Source of the DNA: Psychromonas arctica DSM 14288
GTDB lineage: Bacteria; Pseudomonadota; Gammaproteobacteria; Enterobacterales; Psychromonadaceae
DNA: 64,000 nucleotides
Assembly: GCF_000482725.1 (NCBI RefSeq)
Contig: NZ_AXWP01000026.1
Coordinates: 41,828 to 105,827 of the forward strand
Reading direction: 5' to 3'
Below the pieces are notes generated by a model. The model saw only the letters and a program-made list of their open reading frames with translations. It did no database searches and was not told the origin of the DNA. Every line of letters starts with the position of its first letter. The stretch's first letter is position 1. The position numbers were made by a program, and so were the translations under genes. Below are positions 7,659-17,653 of the stretch, piece by piece.

Positions 7659-10307
7659 ATGAGCCAAGTCGACTCTCTCGTAGCAGAGAATATAGAAAAA
7701 AATCCACAAGAAAAATACCTAAGTGATTACCGTCCATCAGATTATACGATTACCAGTATTGACCTTGAATTCGATTTGTTTGATAACCAAACAAAGGTCA
7801 AAGCCGTGAGTCGTGTTGAACGTGTTAGCCAAGCGATCACGCCTTTATTTTTATTCGGTGAAGCACTAAATTTAGTTTCTATTTTAGTTGATGATGTTGA
7901 TTATACTGACTTTGAATTAGTTGAAGGCGGCTTGAACATTCACAATCTGCCTGCGTCATTTAAGTTAGAAATTAACACTGAAATAGACCCTGCAGCTAAC
8001 CAAGCCTTTGAAGGGTTATATAAATCGGGAGATGCTTTCTGTACACAATGTGAAGCTGAAGGTTTCCGTCGTATCACTTATTACCTAGACCGTCCCGATG
8101 TGTTGGCTAAATTTTCGACCAAAGTGATTGCAGATAAAGCGCTTTATCCTTTTCTATTATCTAACGGTAATCAAGTAGATCAAGGTGACCTTGATAACGG
8201 TCGTCACTTTGTTTGTTGGCAAGACCCATTCCCTAAACCTGCTTATTTGTTTGCTTTGGTAGCTGGTGACTTTGATCGTTTAGAAGATAGCTATGTGACA
8301 AAAAGTGGACGCGATGTGAAATTGGCCTTGTTTGTTGATAAAGGCAATTTAGATAAAACACAACACGCGATGATTTCACTTAAAAAATCCATGCAATGGG
8401 ATGAACAACGTTTTAATTTAGAATACGATTTAGATATCTATATGATCGTTGCCGTTGATTTCTTTAATATGGGTGCGATGGAGAACAAAGGGTTAAATGT
8501 TTTCAATTCTAAGTTTGTATTAGCTAATTCTCAAAGCGCGACAGACCAAGATTACCTAGGTATTGAAGCCGTTATTGGACATGAGTATTTCCATAACTGG
8601 ACTGGGAACCGTATTACTTGTCGAGATTGGTTTCAATTAAGCTTAAAAGAGGGATTAACGGTTTTCCGAGATCAAGAGTTCAGTTCAGATTTAGGTAGCC
8701 GCAGCGTGAATCGTATTGCGAATGTGATGACTATGCGTGACCACCAGTTTGCTGAAGATGCCGGACCTATGTCTCATCCTATTCGTCCTGAAAGTGTCAT
8801 GGAAATGAACAATTTTTATACTTTAACCGTGTATGAAAAAGGTTCAGAAGTGATCCGTATGTTACATACTCTATTAGGTGAAACAAAATTCCAACAAGGT
8901 ATGCAATTGTATGTGCAACGCCACGATGGTCAAGCTGTGACCTGTGATGATTTTGTTGCTGCAATGCAAGATGCAAGTGGCGTTGATCTAACCTTATTTA
9001 AACGTTGGTACTCACAATCGGGTACACCTAATGTATTTGTTACTGATCACTATGATGCAACCAATCGTACCTACCAGCTTACATTTAAGCAAAAGACGAA
9101 ACCAACTGCAGACCAAAGCAAAAAACTTGCATTGCATATCCCCATCGATATTGAGCTGTTAGATAGTAATGGTAATTCAATTGAATTATTAGCAGGTAAA
9201 AAGAATCGCGTGTTAAGTTTGACTCAAAAAGAGCAAACCTTTGTCTTTAAAAATATACAAAGTCACCCAGTTCCTTGCTTGTTCCGAGGTTTCTCTGCAC
9301 CGGTTAAATATCAATACGCTTATAGTGATGAACAACTATTAGATATCATGAGCTTTGCTACCGATGAGTTTTCTCGTTGGGATGCCGGACAGACTTTATT
9401 TAATAAATATTTAGTGAGTAATGTACGCGCCTTCCATAAAGGTCAAACACTGTCATTACCTTCTATTTTCATTGATGGGTTCAAATCTGTATTAGTCAGT
9501 GAAACATTAGATCCTTCTCTCGTCGCTGATATGTTTACTTTTACTAGTGAAAATGGTGCGCGAGAACTGTTTGACGTGGTTGATATCGATGCTATCCATC
9601 ACGCACGTGACTTTATGTTGCAAGAGATTGCGACACAATTGCATGAATTGTTTGTAGATACTTATCTACGCCATAAACAGTTAAAAGCTTATCAACCCGA
9701 TATTAATGATATTGCGATACGTAAACTAAAAAATCTAGCGTTAACCTTCATTGCGCGCGTTGATAAACAATTAGCAGATGAATATGTATCAGCACAAATT
9801 GCTAATTGTAATAATATGACCGATTATCTTGGTGCGTTAACTGCTGCTAACAACGGTTTATTACCTTGCCGTGAAGCTGTTATGCAGGCATTTGATGATA
9901 AATGGCATGAGAATGGTTTGGTGATGGATAAGTGGTTTGCACTGCAAGCTTGTATACCTTCAGATAATGCACTTAAGAATATCGAAGCGTTATTTACACA
10001 CCGTAGTTTTGATTTTAATAATCCAAATCGATTACGCTCTTTAGTGGGGGCATTTGCACAGAGTAATACTTATCGCTTTCATAATATTGATGGTAGCGGA
10101 TATGCGTTTTTGACGGATCAATTGATTAAACTTAACCGTCAAAATCCACAAGTCGCTTCACGTTTGATTACACCATTAACTCAATTTAAACGTCTTGATA
10201 AAAAGCGTATTGAGCTAATAAGAATGCAGTTGAATCGTCTACTAGCGTTACCTGATCTGGCCGTTGATCTATATGAAAAAGTGACTAAAGCGTTAGCTCA
10301 AAAATAA
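7659..10307 (+). CDS. pepN: Aminopeptidase N (M1 metallopeptidase)
   Basis: The 882-residue enzyme removes N-terminal residues from peptides in the cytosol during protein turnover. The M1 signatures are complete: the substrate-anchoring GAMEN at about 272-276, the zinc motif HEYFH at about 308-312, and the third ligand Glu at about 331 (KEGLT), with the expected 18-residue spacing. Length matches Escherichia coli PepN (870). The C-terminal half is the long helical domain of the family. The start at 7659 gives the usual N-terminus; the upstream AGAGTG is a modest ribosome site. A clear terminator follows, so the gene is probably transcribed alone. Confidence 0.96.
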   Translation: MSQVDSLVAENIEKNPQEKYLSDYRPSDYTITSIDLEFDLFDNQTKVKAVSRVERVSQAITPLFLFGEALNLVSILVDDVDYTDFELVEGGLNIHNLPASFKLEINTEIDPAANQAFEGLYKSGDAFCTQCEAEGFRRITYYLDRPDVLAKFSTKVIADKALYPFLLSNGNQVDQGDLDNGRHFVCWQDPFPKPAYLFALVAGDFDRLEDSYVTKSGRDVKLALFVDKGNLDKTQHAMISLKKSMQWDEQRFNLEYDLDIYMIVAVDFFNMGAMENKGLNVFNSKFVLANSQSATDQDYLGIEAVIGHEYFHNWTGNRITCRDWFQLSLKEGLTVFRDQEFSSDLGSRSVNRIANVMTMRDHQFAEDAGPMSHPIRPESVMEMNNFYTLTVYEKGSEVIRMLHTLLGETKFQQGMQLYVQRHDGQAVTCDDFVAAMQDASGVDLTLFKRWYSQSGTPNVFVTDHYDATNRTYQLTFKQKTKPTADQSKKLALHIPIDIELLDSNGNSIELLAGKKNRVLSLTQKEQTFVFKNIQSHPVPCLFRGFSAPVKYQYAYSDEQLLDIMSFATDEFSRWDAGQTLFNKYLVSNVRAFHKGQTLSLPSIFIDGFKSVLVSETLDPSLVADMFTFTSENGARELFDVVDIDAIHHARDFMLQEIATQLHELFVDTYLRHKQLKAYQPDINDIAIRKLKNLALTFIARVDKQLADEYVSAQIANCNNMTDYLGALTAANNGLLPCREAVMQAFDDKWHENGLVMDKWFALQACIPSDNALKNIEALFTHRSFDFNNPNRLRSLVGAFAQSNTYRFHNIDGSGYAFLTDQLIKLNRQNPQVASRLITPLTQFKRLDKKRIELIRMQLNRLLALPDLAVDLYEKVTKALAQK

Positions 10308-10376
10308 ACTTATACTTGGTAAGTAGTTATTTTAAAAACGCTTAATTGTAGTGGTATAGTCATCGAATCTGAGAAT

Positions 10377-10405
10377 AAGCCTTTCTAAATTAGAAGGGCT
10401 TTTTT
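10377..10405 (+). terminator. Rho-independent terminator of pepN
   Basis: A hairpin of about 12 bp (AAGCCTTTCTAA with TTAGAAGGGCTT, one G-T pair) is followed by six Ts. It lies 70 bases past the pepN stop. Confidence 0.8.
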
Positions 10406-10433
10406 GTAGGAAGAAGAATCGAAGGATAGATCC

Positions 10434-11069
10434 TTAAAATTTGTATTCAATCCCCGCTAATAATTCTGCGTCGACATACAGGTGATCGGAAGCATCTAAT
10501 AAACAGCTACCATTATCACAAAACAGCTCGTCACTATTTTCTAAAAAGGTGCCATAAACACGTAAATCACTACGTAATGCAAACTGCTCACTCAATTGAT
10601 AACGTATACCCGCTGAAATGCTGCCAGAAAAAGCAAATTTTGCATCATATCGACTACCCGATGGATTAAAGTGAGTTGCACCCATTCCTAATCCAATACT
10701 GGATGAGAATGGCGAATTAGTTCTAAATAATATTCTGCCGCCTACATGTAGGTATTGCACGTAAACATCAACATCAAAGTCATTTGGTGATGAGAAATTT
10801 TGCTTACTATTAGAAAAAATCAATTCTCCCTCTGCGTTTTTAGCGTAATACCAACCTAGAGAGATGGCCTGTGCGAGTTCAGAACTAATATCAACATCTT
10901 GTCCACTGTAATCATTTTTAATATCTTGATCGAGGCGTGCCCCTAAATAGCCTGTAACAGTCACATAATTGTTACTAGAAACGGTCTCGTTACTTAAGCT
11001 TTCTGCCAACGTTGGTAATGAAAAAGCGCTGAGTAGTAAAGTAGGCATTATGTATTGATACATTTTCAT
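10434..11069 (-). CDS. Small outer-membrane beta-barrel protein, function unknown
   Basis: The 211-residue protein begins with a clear signal peptide (MKMYQYIMPTLLLSAF, cleavage after PTLA). It continues with alternating polar/hydrophobic strands and ends in a terminal aromatic (YKF), as outer-membrane barrels do. The strand pattern (YVTVTGYLGARL, GIRYQLSEQFALRSDLR) resembles eight-stranded OmpA/OmpW-like porin-family barrels. I cannot name it. The open frame extends to 11174, but the start at 11069 is the one giving a signal peptide and it has GGAACTCCC just upstream. The segment DELFCDNGSC carries two cysteines that could form a disulfide in a loop. It is transcribed towards pepN. Confidence 0.72.
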   Translation of the reverse strand: MKMYQYIMPTLLLSAFSLPTLAESLSNETVSSNNYVTVTGYLGARLDQDIKNDYSGQDVDISSELAQAISLGWYYAKNAEGELIFSNSKQNFSSPNDFDVDVYVQYLHVGGRILFRTNSPFSSSIGLGMGATHFNPSGSRYDAKFAFSGSISAGIRYQLSEQFALRSDLRVYGTFLENSDELFCDNGSCLLDASDHLYVDAELLAGIEYKF

Positions 11070-11600
11070 GGGAGTTCCAATGTTAAAATATTGAAGAACA
11101 TCATTAATAACTGACTTCAATAAAAATAAGTAAAGTTGTAGGGCTAACCGAAAACAAGCAAGCATTGATAACAATAAAAAATATTCAATATTATTGATAA
11201 TGCCGATGTATAGATAGGATAAATTAAATAAACCATAAACTCGAGCGCTTTATTAAGGTTCAGTTACTACTTGAATTCAATATTTAATAATTTGCCTTGA
11301 AGCGCACAAAATTAATCGTATTGTAATATTTGAAACTTAATTAATTAGTACAATGACAGTGTCCACATTTACTACCCCAAGATAAAATAAAATAAAATAA
11401 AATAAAATGAAGATGTGATATCAACCAGTCTCATGTCGTTAAACGAAATCGCATATGCTTGGTTACAATTTAGTGATAAACATTAACAAAATATAGCGTA
11501 TTGATATTATTTTCGCGATTGTTAACTAAGCTTAATGATGCTTTTGGTATAGCATTTAATCATCAGGTTATTGCTTTAGGTTCAAAGCTTAATAGATAAG
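11070..11600. other. Gene-free stretch
   Basis: This AT-rich spacer lies upstream of the barrel gene and downstream of the DUF2062 gene. It holds a (TAAAA)5 repeat and a weak ATGCT/AGCAT hairpin near 11538-11555. I see no RNA gene, no small open frame with a ribosome site and no clear promoter. Confidence 0.5.
11383..11407. repeat. Simple sequence repeat, five copies of TAAAA
   Basis: Five perfect TAAAA units lie end to end, about 315 bases upstream of the barrel gene start. A pentamer tract like this can vary in copy number by slippage. Confidence 0.85.
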
Positions 11601-12119
11601 TTAACGTTTTGGCGTACGTTTTCTTTTTTTCCATTTTTGTACAGAACTATAACGCCAGAATACGGTAAAGCCCCAATAACCAACAAATGCGCTAATACAA
11701 CCAAGTATCAAGCAACCTAAAAACATAACCGGCGCAATGGTTTCTAAGGCATTAATAATCCAATGAAATGAAAGTTTAAAATGAAAGTCCATTAGAGGTT
11801 GTTGCAGTATGAATGCGCCTAAACGGTAAGCGCCATAAAACAACGGCGGCATAGTGAAGGGATTAGATAACCAAACCAATGCAACTGAAATAGGCAGGTT
11901 AACAGAAAAAAACATCGCCACAAAAGTGGCAAGTAGCATTTGAAAAGGGATCGGCATCCACGCACAAAATAATCCAACGGCAACCGCACCTGCAGCACTA
12001 CGCCTATTTATATGCCATAAGTTGGGGTTTTGTAATTTAGCGCCAAAATGTTTTAAATGCGGGTGAGCTTTTAATGTTTCTGGATTAGGGGAAAAACGTT
12101 TAATAAATTTTTTTGGCAT
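11601..12119 (-). CDS. DUF2062-family membrane protein
   Basis: The 172-residue protein has a basic N-terminus (MPKKFIKRFSPNPE), two to three hydrophobic segments and the conserved region FCAWMPIPFQMLLATFVAMF with WLSNPFTMPPLFYGAYRLG, which are hallmarks of DUF2062. Function is not established; relatives occur next to glycosyltransferases or comEC in many Gammaproteobacteria. The start codon is only 33 bases from the divergent comEC start, so at least one of the two promoters must lie inside the opposite coding sequence. Confidence 0.82.
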   Translation of the reverse strand: MPKKFIKRFSPNPETLKAHPHLKHFGAKLQNPNLWHINRRSAAGAVAVGLFCAWMPIPFQMLLATFVAMFFSVNLPISVALVWLSNPFTMPPLFYGAYRLGAFILQQPLMDFHFKLSFHWIINALETIAPVMFLGCLILGCISAFVGYWGFTVFWRYSSVQKWKKRKRTPKR

Positions 12120-12152
12120 ATAATTAAACTTTATCTTTGTAAACGGGAAAAA

Positions 12153-14735
12153 ATGAGAATAACAATATGGCTCTCAATCGCTGTTTTTGTTACCACTCTG
12201 TATTGGCCACAACTAGTCAATTATAGTGGTATATTTAGTTGTGTGCTGTGTATTTTTGTTTTTTTATGTTGGCCAAGGTGGAGATATTTGGCTATTTTGC
12301 CATTTACAGCACTTTATTTTAGCCTTTTTAGTTACGTTAGTTTATTTGGCGGGTCTTTTGAATCCATTAATTATAAACCGCTACTTGCCAATGATCTGTT
12401 AACAACACCTTTAGTAGCAAAAGGTTTAGCACCACTGCGGTCACCTTCACGTGCTTCAATATCCAATCCTGAACAAGGAAAACATCAATTAGCAAATAAT
12501 ATTTCAAACATTAAAGAACATAAGCAACAAGTAAGTCAGACCTATTCTACACTTAGCAGACAAGACAATACCATAATTGTCAGGGTTAAATCATTAATCA
12601 ATACAAAAAATACTGGTTATTTTATAGCAAGAATTATTTCCATCAATGACCAATACTGTGATTTTTGCCCATTAGTTGAAATGCGTTGGTATAAACCCAA
12701 TCTGCAAGTTCAAGCAGGCCAAGTACACCAATTTAAAGTGAGGTTTAAAGCGTTACAAGGTAAAGCTAACCCCTATGGTTTTGATCGGCAAAAATGGCGC
12801 TATTCACAGCACATAGCTTATATCGCGAATATTAAACAACATATTAAAGTCATTGATAAGCGCGTATCAATACGGGCAAGTTTGTACAAAAAAGTGATGC
12901 AAGCTACTAACGAACTGTCACAGCAAGGTAGTCTACTGGCTCTTATTTTTGCCGATAAAAGTCTATTAAATGAGCACGATAAAAGCTTGATTAAGCAGCT
13001 TGGTATTGCCCATTTATTTGCCATCTCTGGGTTGCATATCGGGTTGTTGTTTATATTGTCTACGGTGATTTTAAATGCACTATTTAAGCAATTATTACCA
13101 GAAAGATATTTAGGTTGGTTTCGTTGGCGCTTAGTAAACATCGTTGGGTTATTGGTGTGTGTAAGTTATGGCTATATTTCCGGGTTTTCTTTACCGACAG
13201 AGCGTGCATTATTGATGTTGTTAACGAGTGTGTTAGTTCTCTCAAGTAAACAAAAAGTCAGCCTGTTAGATTTACTCCTTTTATGCCTCTGGATCATTTT
13301 GATGCTAGATCCATTATCTATTTTGAGCAGTAGTTTATGGTTATCTTTTATGGCAATGAGTATCATATTGGCATTTATGTGGTTATTACAACGGCCTCAG
13401 CAAACTGCAGAACAGAAAAAATCATGGTATCAGGCCAAATTACAACGATTATTCATTACCATTAAAGGTTTATTGCTATTGCAGTTAGTTTTAACCTTAT
13501 TTATGTTGCCAATTCAATTAATTAATTTTTCAGCAATTAGTCTTTATGCACTACCGATTAACTTGATTGCCATTCCATTATTTTCTTGGTTCATTATTCC
13601 ACTGACGTTACTCGGCGTTCTGTTTTTACTGTTAATAGAACCCGTAGGGGTTGCTCTATTCACCATTAGTGACCAATTACTTAGTTATTTTCTGCATTAC
13701 TTCTCAATACTTTCTGCTGGATACTTGATGTTATCTCAATTGCATATTGTATTGATCTTAACCTTTATCCTTTTCAGTTTATTCTTTTTATTATTGAGTT
13801 TAATACAGCGTTTTTTTAATATCAGCCACACTAAAATGTGGCTATTACCGTCAATACTGTTGGTCTTTGTCGGTATTAGAGCTGTGGAGCAAAAATGGCA
13901 AAATGAGCAGCAGTGGCAACTAGAGGTTTTTGATGTTGGACAAGGTTTAGCAATCTTAATTTATAGTGACGGCCATAGCATATTGTATGATACGGGGCCA
14001 AGTTATGGCGGTCGCTATGCTGTCGCAGAAAGCACTGTTTTACCTTATTTACAAGCGCGTGGTATAACGCAGTTAGACTATTTTTTTATTAGCCACAGTG
14101 ATAATGACCATGCAGGAGGAAGAGAGGCGATTCAAAATAACCTGCACATAAAACAGGCTTATGCAGGTGAAGCTGATTTAATGAATCAAAGAAATAATCT
14201 TCAGCCTAATCGTTATATAAATTATCAACAATGTATCAGTGGGCAAGTACACCAGTTAGGTAAATTAACGCTGACCACCTTATCTCCCTCATCAGTAGGT
14301 AGCAATAACAATAATAATTCCTGTGTATTACAGATCAGTGATGGCGTTAATAAAGTGCTTTTAACGGGCGATATCAGTAAAGCTGTAGAATACAAATTAA
14401 TAGTCGAAAATCGTCAATCTATCAGTAACAAAAATGTTAATAATTTACAGGCTGATATTTTAATTGCTCCACATCATGGTAGTAACACCTCTTCAAGTTT
14501 GGCATTTATAAATCAGGTTAACCCGCAATGGGTGGTGTTTTCGGCGGGGTACAAAAACCGTTGGCGTTTCCCTGTTGAGAAAGTGGTAGATCGTTATCAA
14601 CAGTTAGGTATTAAGCATTTAACCACAGCAAATACTGGATTTATTAGATTTAATGTGCAAAATCATCATATTGAAGTAAAAACTTATAGAGAAGATCTTG
14701 CCGCTTATTGGTATCATCGGCATCTTGCATTGTAA
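12153..14735 (+). CDS. comEC: DNA-uptake channel protein ComEC/Rec2
   Basis: The 860-residue inner-membrane protein carries single-stranded DNA into the cytosol during natural transformation. Visible parts are N-terminal hydrophobic helices (1-70), an OB-like soluble domain (about 130-240), the competence membrane domain with LFAISGLHIGL near residue 288, and a C-terminal metallo-beta-lactamase-like domain (about 585-850) with DVGQG, SHSDNDHAGG near 648 and APHHGS near 772. The length is typical (750-860). A polar insert around 85-130 with many Ser/Gln is unusual compared with the family. It is followed at 20 bases by msbA, the order ycaI-msbA-lpxK known from Escherichia coli. Other competence genes are not in the window. 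Confidence 0.93.
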   Translation: MRITIWLSIAVFVTTLYWPQLVNYSGIFSCVLCIFVFLCWPRWRYLAILPFTALYFSLFSYVSLFGGSFESINYKPLLANDLLTTPLVAKGLAPLRSPSRASISNPEQGKHQLANNISNIKEHKQQVSQTYSTLSRQDNTIIVRVKSLINTKNTGYFIARIISINDQYCDFCPLVEMRWYKPNLQVQAGQVHQFKVRFKALQGKANPYGFDRQKWRYSQHIAYIANIKQHIKVIDKRVSIRASLYKKVMQATNELSQQGSLLALIFADKSLLNEHDKSLIKQLGIAHLFAISGLHIGLLFILSTVILNALFKQLLPERYLGWFRWRLVNIVGLLVCVSYGYISGFSLPTERALLMLLTSVLVLSSKQKVSLLDLLLLCLWIILMLDPLSILSSSLWLSFMAMSIILAFMWLLQRPQQTAEQKKSWYQAKLQRLFITIKGLLLLQLVLTLFMLPIQLINFSAISLYALPINLIAIPLFSWFIIPLTLLGVLFLLLIEPVGVALFTISDQLLSYFLHYFSILSAGYLMLSQLHIVLILTFILFSLFFLLLSLIQRFFNISHTKMWLLPSILLVFVGIRAVEQKWQNEQQWQLEVFDVGQGLAILIYSDGHSILYDTGPSYGGRYAVAESTVLPYLQARGITQLDYFFISHSDNDHAGGREAIQNNLHIKQAYAGEADLMNQRNNLQPNRYINYQQCISGQVHQLGKLTLTTLSPSSVGSNNNNNSCVLQISDGVNKVLLTGDISKAVEYKLIVENRQSISNKNVNNLQADILIAPHHGSNTSSSLAFINQVNPQWVVFSAGYKNRWRFPVEKVVDRYQQLGIKHLTTANTGFIRFNVQNHHIEVKTYREDLAAYWYHRHLAL

Positions 14736-14755
14736 ATGGCTTATTTGGTGTATTC

Positions 14756-16507
14756 ATGACAGAGAATAAAGAAAACGGTTGGTCGGTATTAAAGCGACTT
14801 GTGAGTTATATTAAAGAATTTAAACTGGCGTTATTTGGCGGGATTATCGGTATGATCGGTTACGCCCTCGTTGATATGGCGCTTATCTGGTCCTTACAAC
14901 CTTTAATCGACGATGGTTTCACAGGTAAAGACCCGAGTGTGTTACAAATGATGCCCTATTTTGTGATCATTGTTATTGGACTCCGTGGTATATCTGCATT
15001 CTTGAGTTCATATTGTATGGCTTGGGTAGGCACACATGTTGTGATGAAGCTTCAACGACAGCTCTTTTCACAGTTGATACTGTTACCTATCTCATTTTTT
15101 GATAAAACCAATACCGGTGACTTATTATCAAAAATAACCTATGACGCAAGCCAAGTTTCTAACGCGGCCAGTAATGCGCTTGTGAAAATTTTCCGTGAAG
15201 GAGCCACTGTTATTGGCCTTGTCGCGTTAATGTTTTACCAGAGCTGGCAGTTGTCATTAGTATTTTTTGTGGTTGCACCGATCGTTGGCATTGCTATTAG
15301 TATTGTCAGTAAACGTTTCAGAAAAATAAGTAAAAACTTACAAAATGCGATGGGGCTCGTTACTACATCATCGGAACAAATGTTAAAAGGGCATAAAGAA
15401 GTCTTAATGTTTGGTGGTCAAAAAGTCGAGAATGAAAAATTCAAAAAAGTCAGCAACACGGTGCGTTCTCAAAATATGAAAATGGCGAGTGCAAATGCGA
15501 TTAGTGTTCCAGTAATTCAAACTATCGCTTCATTCGCTTTAGCGTTTGTGCTTTATCTCGCGACCTTCCCGCAAATCATGGATACCTTATCATCGGGTAC
15601 TTTTGTGGTGATCATCAGTTCCATGATGGCGTTAATGAAGCCAATTAAAAATGTGACACAAGTGAATAACGAAATTCAAAAAGGGATCTCTGCTAGTACT
15701 AGTCTTTTCAATATGTTAGATATGACACAAGCGAAGGATGAAGGAACATATGAAGCAGAACGTGTTAAGGGTGACATCAGTATTGATAATATTGTTTTCA
15801 CTTACCCTACGGCTGAAAAGCCAGCGTTAAACAAAGTCAGCTTTGAAGTTAAATCAGGTCAATCTGTGGCGTTAGTAGGTCGTTCTGGTAGTGGTAAGTC
15901 CACCATTGCTAATTTGTTAACTAGGTTTTATGACATTGACTCCGGTGAAATTAGATTAGATGGTAAAAATATAGAAGAATATCGTTTAACCTCATTACGT
16001 AGCCAAGTTGCTATTGTGTCTCAAAATGTACATTTGTTTAATGACACAATTGCTAATAATATTGCGTACGCCAGTGAAGATAAGTTCACTGAACAAGATA
16101 TCATCGATGCTGCAACGACAGCCCATGCGATGGAATTTATTAATGGATTTCCCGATGGACTGAACACCATTATTGGTGAAAATGGGGCAATGTTATCTGG
16201 TGGTCAACGTCAACGCTTAGCCATTGCTCGTGCGTTATTACGTGATGCACCTATTTTGATTTTAGATGAAGCGACTTCTGCACTTGATACTGAATCTGAG
16301 CGTCATATTCAAGCTGCATTAGATGAATTACAGAAAAATAGAACCTCGATCGTCATTGCGCATCGTTTGTCTACTATTGAGCATGCAGATCAAATTTTAG
16401 TGATTGACCATGGCAAAATTGTAGAGCAGGGTACGCATGCAGAATTATTAGCGCAAAGAAAGATTTATCATAGCTTAAACCAGATGCAAGCATCGGGAGA
16501 GTTGTAA
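14756..16507 (+). CDS. msbA: Lipid A/phospholipid flippase MsbA (ABC exporter)
   Basis: The 583-residue half-transporter flips the lipid A core across the inner membrane as a homodimer. Six helices (about 20-300) precede the nucleotide-binding domain with Walker A GRSGSGKS (375-382), signature LSGGQ (480-484) and Walker B LILDEA (501-506). Length equals Escherichia coli MsbA (582). The frame opens earlier at 14708 inside comEC, but the ATG at 14756 gives the family N-terminus and clears comEC. The ribosome site there is weak (TTTGGTG). Its stop overlaps the lpxK start by one base, so the two are translationally coupled. Confidence 0.96.
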   Translation: MTENKENGWSVLKRLVSYIKEFKLALFGGIIGMIGYALVDMALIWSLQPLIDDGFTGKDPSVLQMMPYFVIIVIGLRGISAFLSSYCMAWVGTHVVMKLQRQLFSQLILLPISFFDKTNTGDLLSKITYDASQVSNAASNALVKIFREGATVIGLVALMFYQSWQLSLVFFVVAPIVGIAISIVSKRFRKISKNLQNAMGLVTTSSEQMLKGHKEVLMFGGQKVENEKFKKVSNTVRSQNMKMASANAISVPVIQTIASFALAFVLYLATFPQIMDTLSSGTFVVIISSMMALMKPIKNVTQVNNEIQKGISASTSLFNMLDMTQAKDEGTYEAERVKGDISIDNIVFTYPTAEKPALNKVSFEVKSGQSVALVGRSGSGKSTIANLLTRFYDIDSGEIRLDGKNIEEYRLTSLRSQVAIVSQNVHLFNDTIANNIAYASEDKFTEQDIIDAATTAHAMEFINGFPDGLNTIIGENGAMLSGGQRQRLAIARALLRDAPILILDEATSALDTESERHIQAALDELQKNRTSIVIAHRLSTIEHADQILVIDHGKIVEQGTHAELLAQRKIYHSLNQMQASGEL

Positions 16508-17478
16508 TGCCATTTTGGTATCAACCAACACGTTGGTGGGCATGGTGCCTATGGCCTTTTGCGTTGTTAATGCAATTTATTAACATTTTTCGCAGCTATT
16601 GTTACACAAAAGGGTGGTTAAAAAGTTATCAAAGTGCATTACCCGTGGTGGTGGTTGGTAATATCTCCGTAGGTGGCAATGGCAAAACGCCTTTTGTGAT
16701 CAGCTTGTGTGAATTATTAATGGCACAAGGTTATAAACCGGGTGTGATCAGCCGAGGCTATGGCGGTAAAGCAAACAGTTATCCTTTGTTGGTGACTATA
16801 GATAGCACGGGAAAAGAAGCGGGTGATGAGCCTGTTTTAATCCACAAACGCTTAAATATTCCGGTAGTGGTTGATCCAATACGTGCAAATGCGGCGGCTT
16901 ATCTTAATCAACATTGTGATGTTGATGTCATTATAACCGATGACGGTCTACAACATTATGCATTGCAACGCGATATTGAAATTGTAGTCGTTGATGGTAA
17001 ACGTCGTTACGGTAACCAACACATTATGCCGATGGGGCCTTTAAGAGAACCAATCAGTCGTTTAAATAGTGTAGATTTTATTATTAATAACGGCGAACAG
17101 CACGCAGGTGAATTCACAATGTTATTAGCTCCATCTGCTGCTAGGAAAGTGAATGGAGAGGGGGCTTCTCTAGCTGTACAAGAAGTGAATGCCTGCGCTG
17201 CTATTGGCTATCCTCCGCGTTTTTTTGATACCTTGGTAAAACAAGGTTTTAGTGTTAAAAAACAGGTGGCATTTGCTGACCACCACCCCTACAGCCAAGA
17301 GGATTTCAAACAATTTGACGCTAATATGCCATTATTGATGACAGAAAAAGATGCCGTTAAATGTGTCGCATTTGCGCAACCAAATTGGTGGTATTTACCT
17401 ATTGATGGACAACTATCCATTGACTTTACTCAGCCTTTTTTAGAAAAATTAAAACAGATTAAGGAATCAAAATGTTAG
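16507..17478 (+). CDS. lpxK: Tetraacyldisaccharide 4'-kinase LpxK
   Basis: The 323-residue enzyme phosphorylates the 4' position of the lipid A precursor at the inner face of the inner membrane, giving lipid IVA. An N-terminal membrane-associated helix ([15 protein letters not shown]) precedes the P-loop [11 protein letters not shown] at about residues 51-61. The conserved ISRGYGG and TDDGLQH segments follow. The start ATG overlaps the msbA stop (TAATG). The 3' end overlaps the Trm112-like gene by 7 bases, so the run msbA to kdsB looks like one operon. Confidence 0.96.
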   Translation: MPFWYQPTRWWAWCLWPFALLMQFINIFRSYCYTKGWLKSYQSALPVVVVGNISVGGNGKTPFVISLCELLMAQGYKPGVISRGYGGKANSYPLLVTIDSTGKEAGDEPVLIHKRLNIPVVVDPIRANAAAYLNQHCDVDVIITDDGLQHYALQRDIEIVVVDGKRRYGNQHIMPMGPLREPISRLNSVDFIINNGEQHAGEFTMLLAPSAARKVNGEGASLAVQEVNACAAIGYPPRFFDTLVKQGFSVKKQVAFADHHPYSQEDFKQFDANMPLLMTEKDAVKCVAFAQPNWWYLPIDGQLSIDFTQPFLEKLKQIKESKC

Positions 17479-17651
17479 ATATTAAATTACTGGATATTAT
17501 TGCTTGTCCAGTGTGCAAAGGTAAATTAGCTTATGACAAAGTTAATAATGAATTAATCTGTAAATTTGATCATTTAGCTTATCCAGTTCGAGACGGGATC
17601 CCGGCTTTATTGTATGTTGAAGCACGAAAACAGAGCGCAGACGAGGAATAA
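17472..17651 (+). CDS. Trm112-family small protein (YcaR-like)
   Basis: I translated 59 residues starting [19 protein letters not shown]. The length, the CPVC pair at 12-15 and the [10 protein letters not shown] ending identify the Trm112/YcaR family. Escherichia coli ycaR lies in the same place before kdsB. Members are small, sometimes zinc-binding partners of methyltransferases; the role of the bacterial stand-alone form is not settled. Only the first cysteine pair has the CxxC form here; a third Cys is at residue 30. It overlaps lpxK by 7 bases and ends 2 bases before kdsB, so it is surely cotranscribed. Confidence 0.92.
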   Translation: MLDIKLLDIIACPVCKGKLAYDKVNNELICKFDHLAYPVRDGIPALLYVEARKQSADEE

Positions 17652-17653
17652 CT

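Noticed and set aside
12818..13366. Two antisense open frames inside comEC
   Set aside because: They run opposite the conserved competence domain and have no ribosome site or recognisable product.
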